A stretch of 5,666 nucleotides of DNA from positions 1-5,666 of the forward strand of contig JAOZRC010000390.1 of assembly GCA_029940345.1 (NCBI GenBank). Direction: 5' to 3'. The notes under the pieces were generated by a model, which was not told where the DNA came from, searched no databases, and saw only the letters and a list, made by a program, of their open reading frames with translations. Of this stretch, positions 5,651-5,666 are shown in pieces (the stretch's first letter is position 1; every line of letters starts with the position of its first letter). The translations under genes and the position numbers were made by a program. Source of the stretch: Desulfobacterales bacterium (GTDB lineage: Bacteria; Desulfobacterota; Desulfobacteria; Desulfobacterales; JAUCGF01).

Positions 5651-5666
5651 ATATATCGTCCCTACG
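5651..5666 (+). repeat. Probable start of a seventh palindromic repeat, cut by the window edge
   Basis: ATATATCGTCCC at 5651-5662 matches ATATACCGTCCC of copy 6 (2347-2358) at 11 of 12 positions. It continues TAC-G, as a loop and first base of the second stem arm would. The loop TAC is also that of copy 3 read in this orientation. The other arm lies outside the window. Confidence 0.5.

Overview
The window looks like bacterial chromosome from an anaerobe, most likely a sulfate-reducing or syntrophic Desulfobacterota relative. The evidence for this is indirect: a flavin/iron-sulfur HdrA protein, moderate GC content and intergenic regions crowded with short palindromic repeats. No rRNA or other lineage marker is present, so the taxonomy is an inference.

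Layout. Positions 1-152 hold two tandem copies of a palindromic repeat and a stem-loop just past the end of hdrA. Positions 153-2084 (minus strand) encode a complete HdrA-like electron-transfer flavoprotein of 643 residues that stands alone, with no HdrB or HdrC gene in view. Positions 2085-2485 are a 400-base divergent intergenic region holding four more copies of the palindromic repeat and a short octamer repeat. On the plus strand follow two overlapping ABC-transporter permease genes of the DppB/DppC (oligopeptide/nickel) class (2486-3412 and 3409-4332). A saccharopine dehydrogenase-family gene resembling L-lysine 6-dehydrogenase comes next (4382-5575), with a strong ribosome binding site. 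The last 91 bases hold a degenerate 28-base tandem repeat and what looks like the start of a seventh copy of the palindromic repeat.

How the genes may work together. The three plus-strand genes are probably one transcription unit: import of a small peptide, amino acid or opine-like compound, followed by NAD-linked oxidation of an amino acid. The solute-binding protein and the two ATPases the permeases need are not in the window. HdrA is transcribed the other way, and nothing in the sequence ties it to the transporter.

The most interesting points are the repeat family, whose hairpin stem shows compensatory base changes and whose copies come in pairs spaced about 52 bases, and the unusual cysteine set of the HdrA. 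I found no clear evidence of a new defence, mobile or RNA system.
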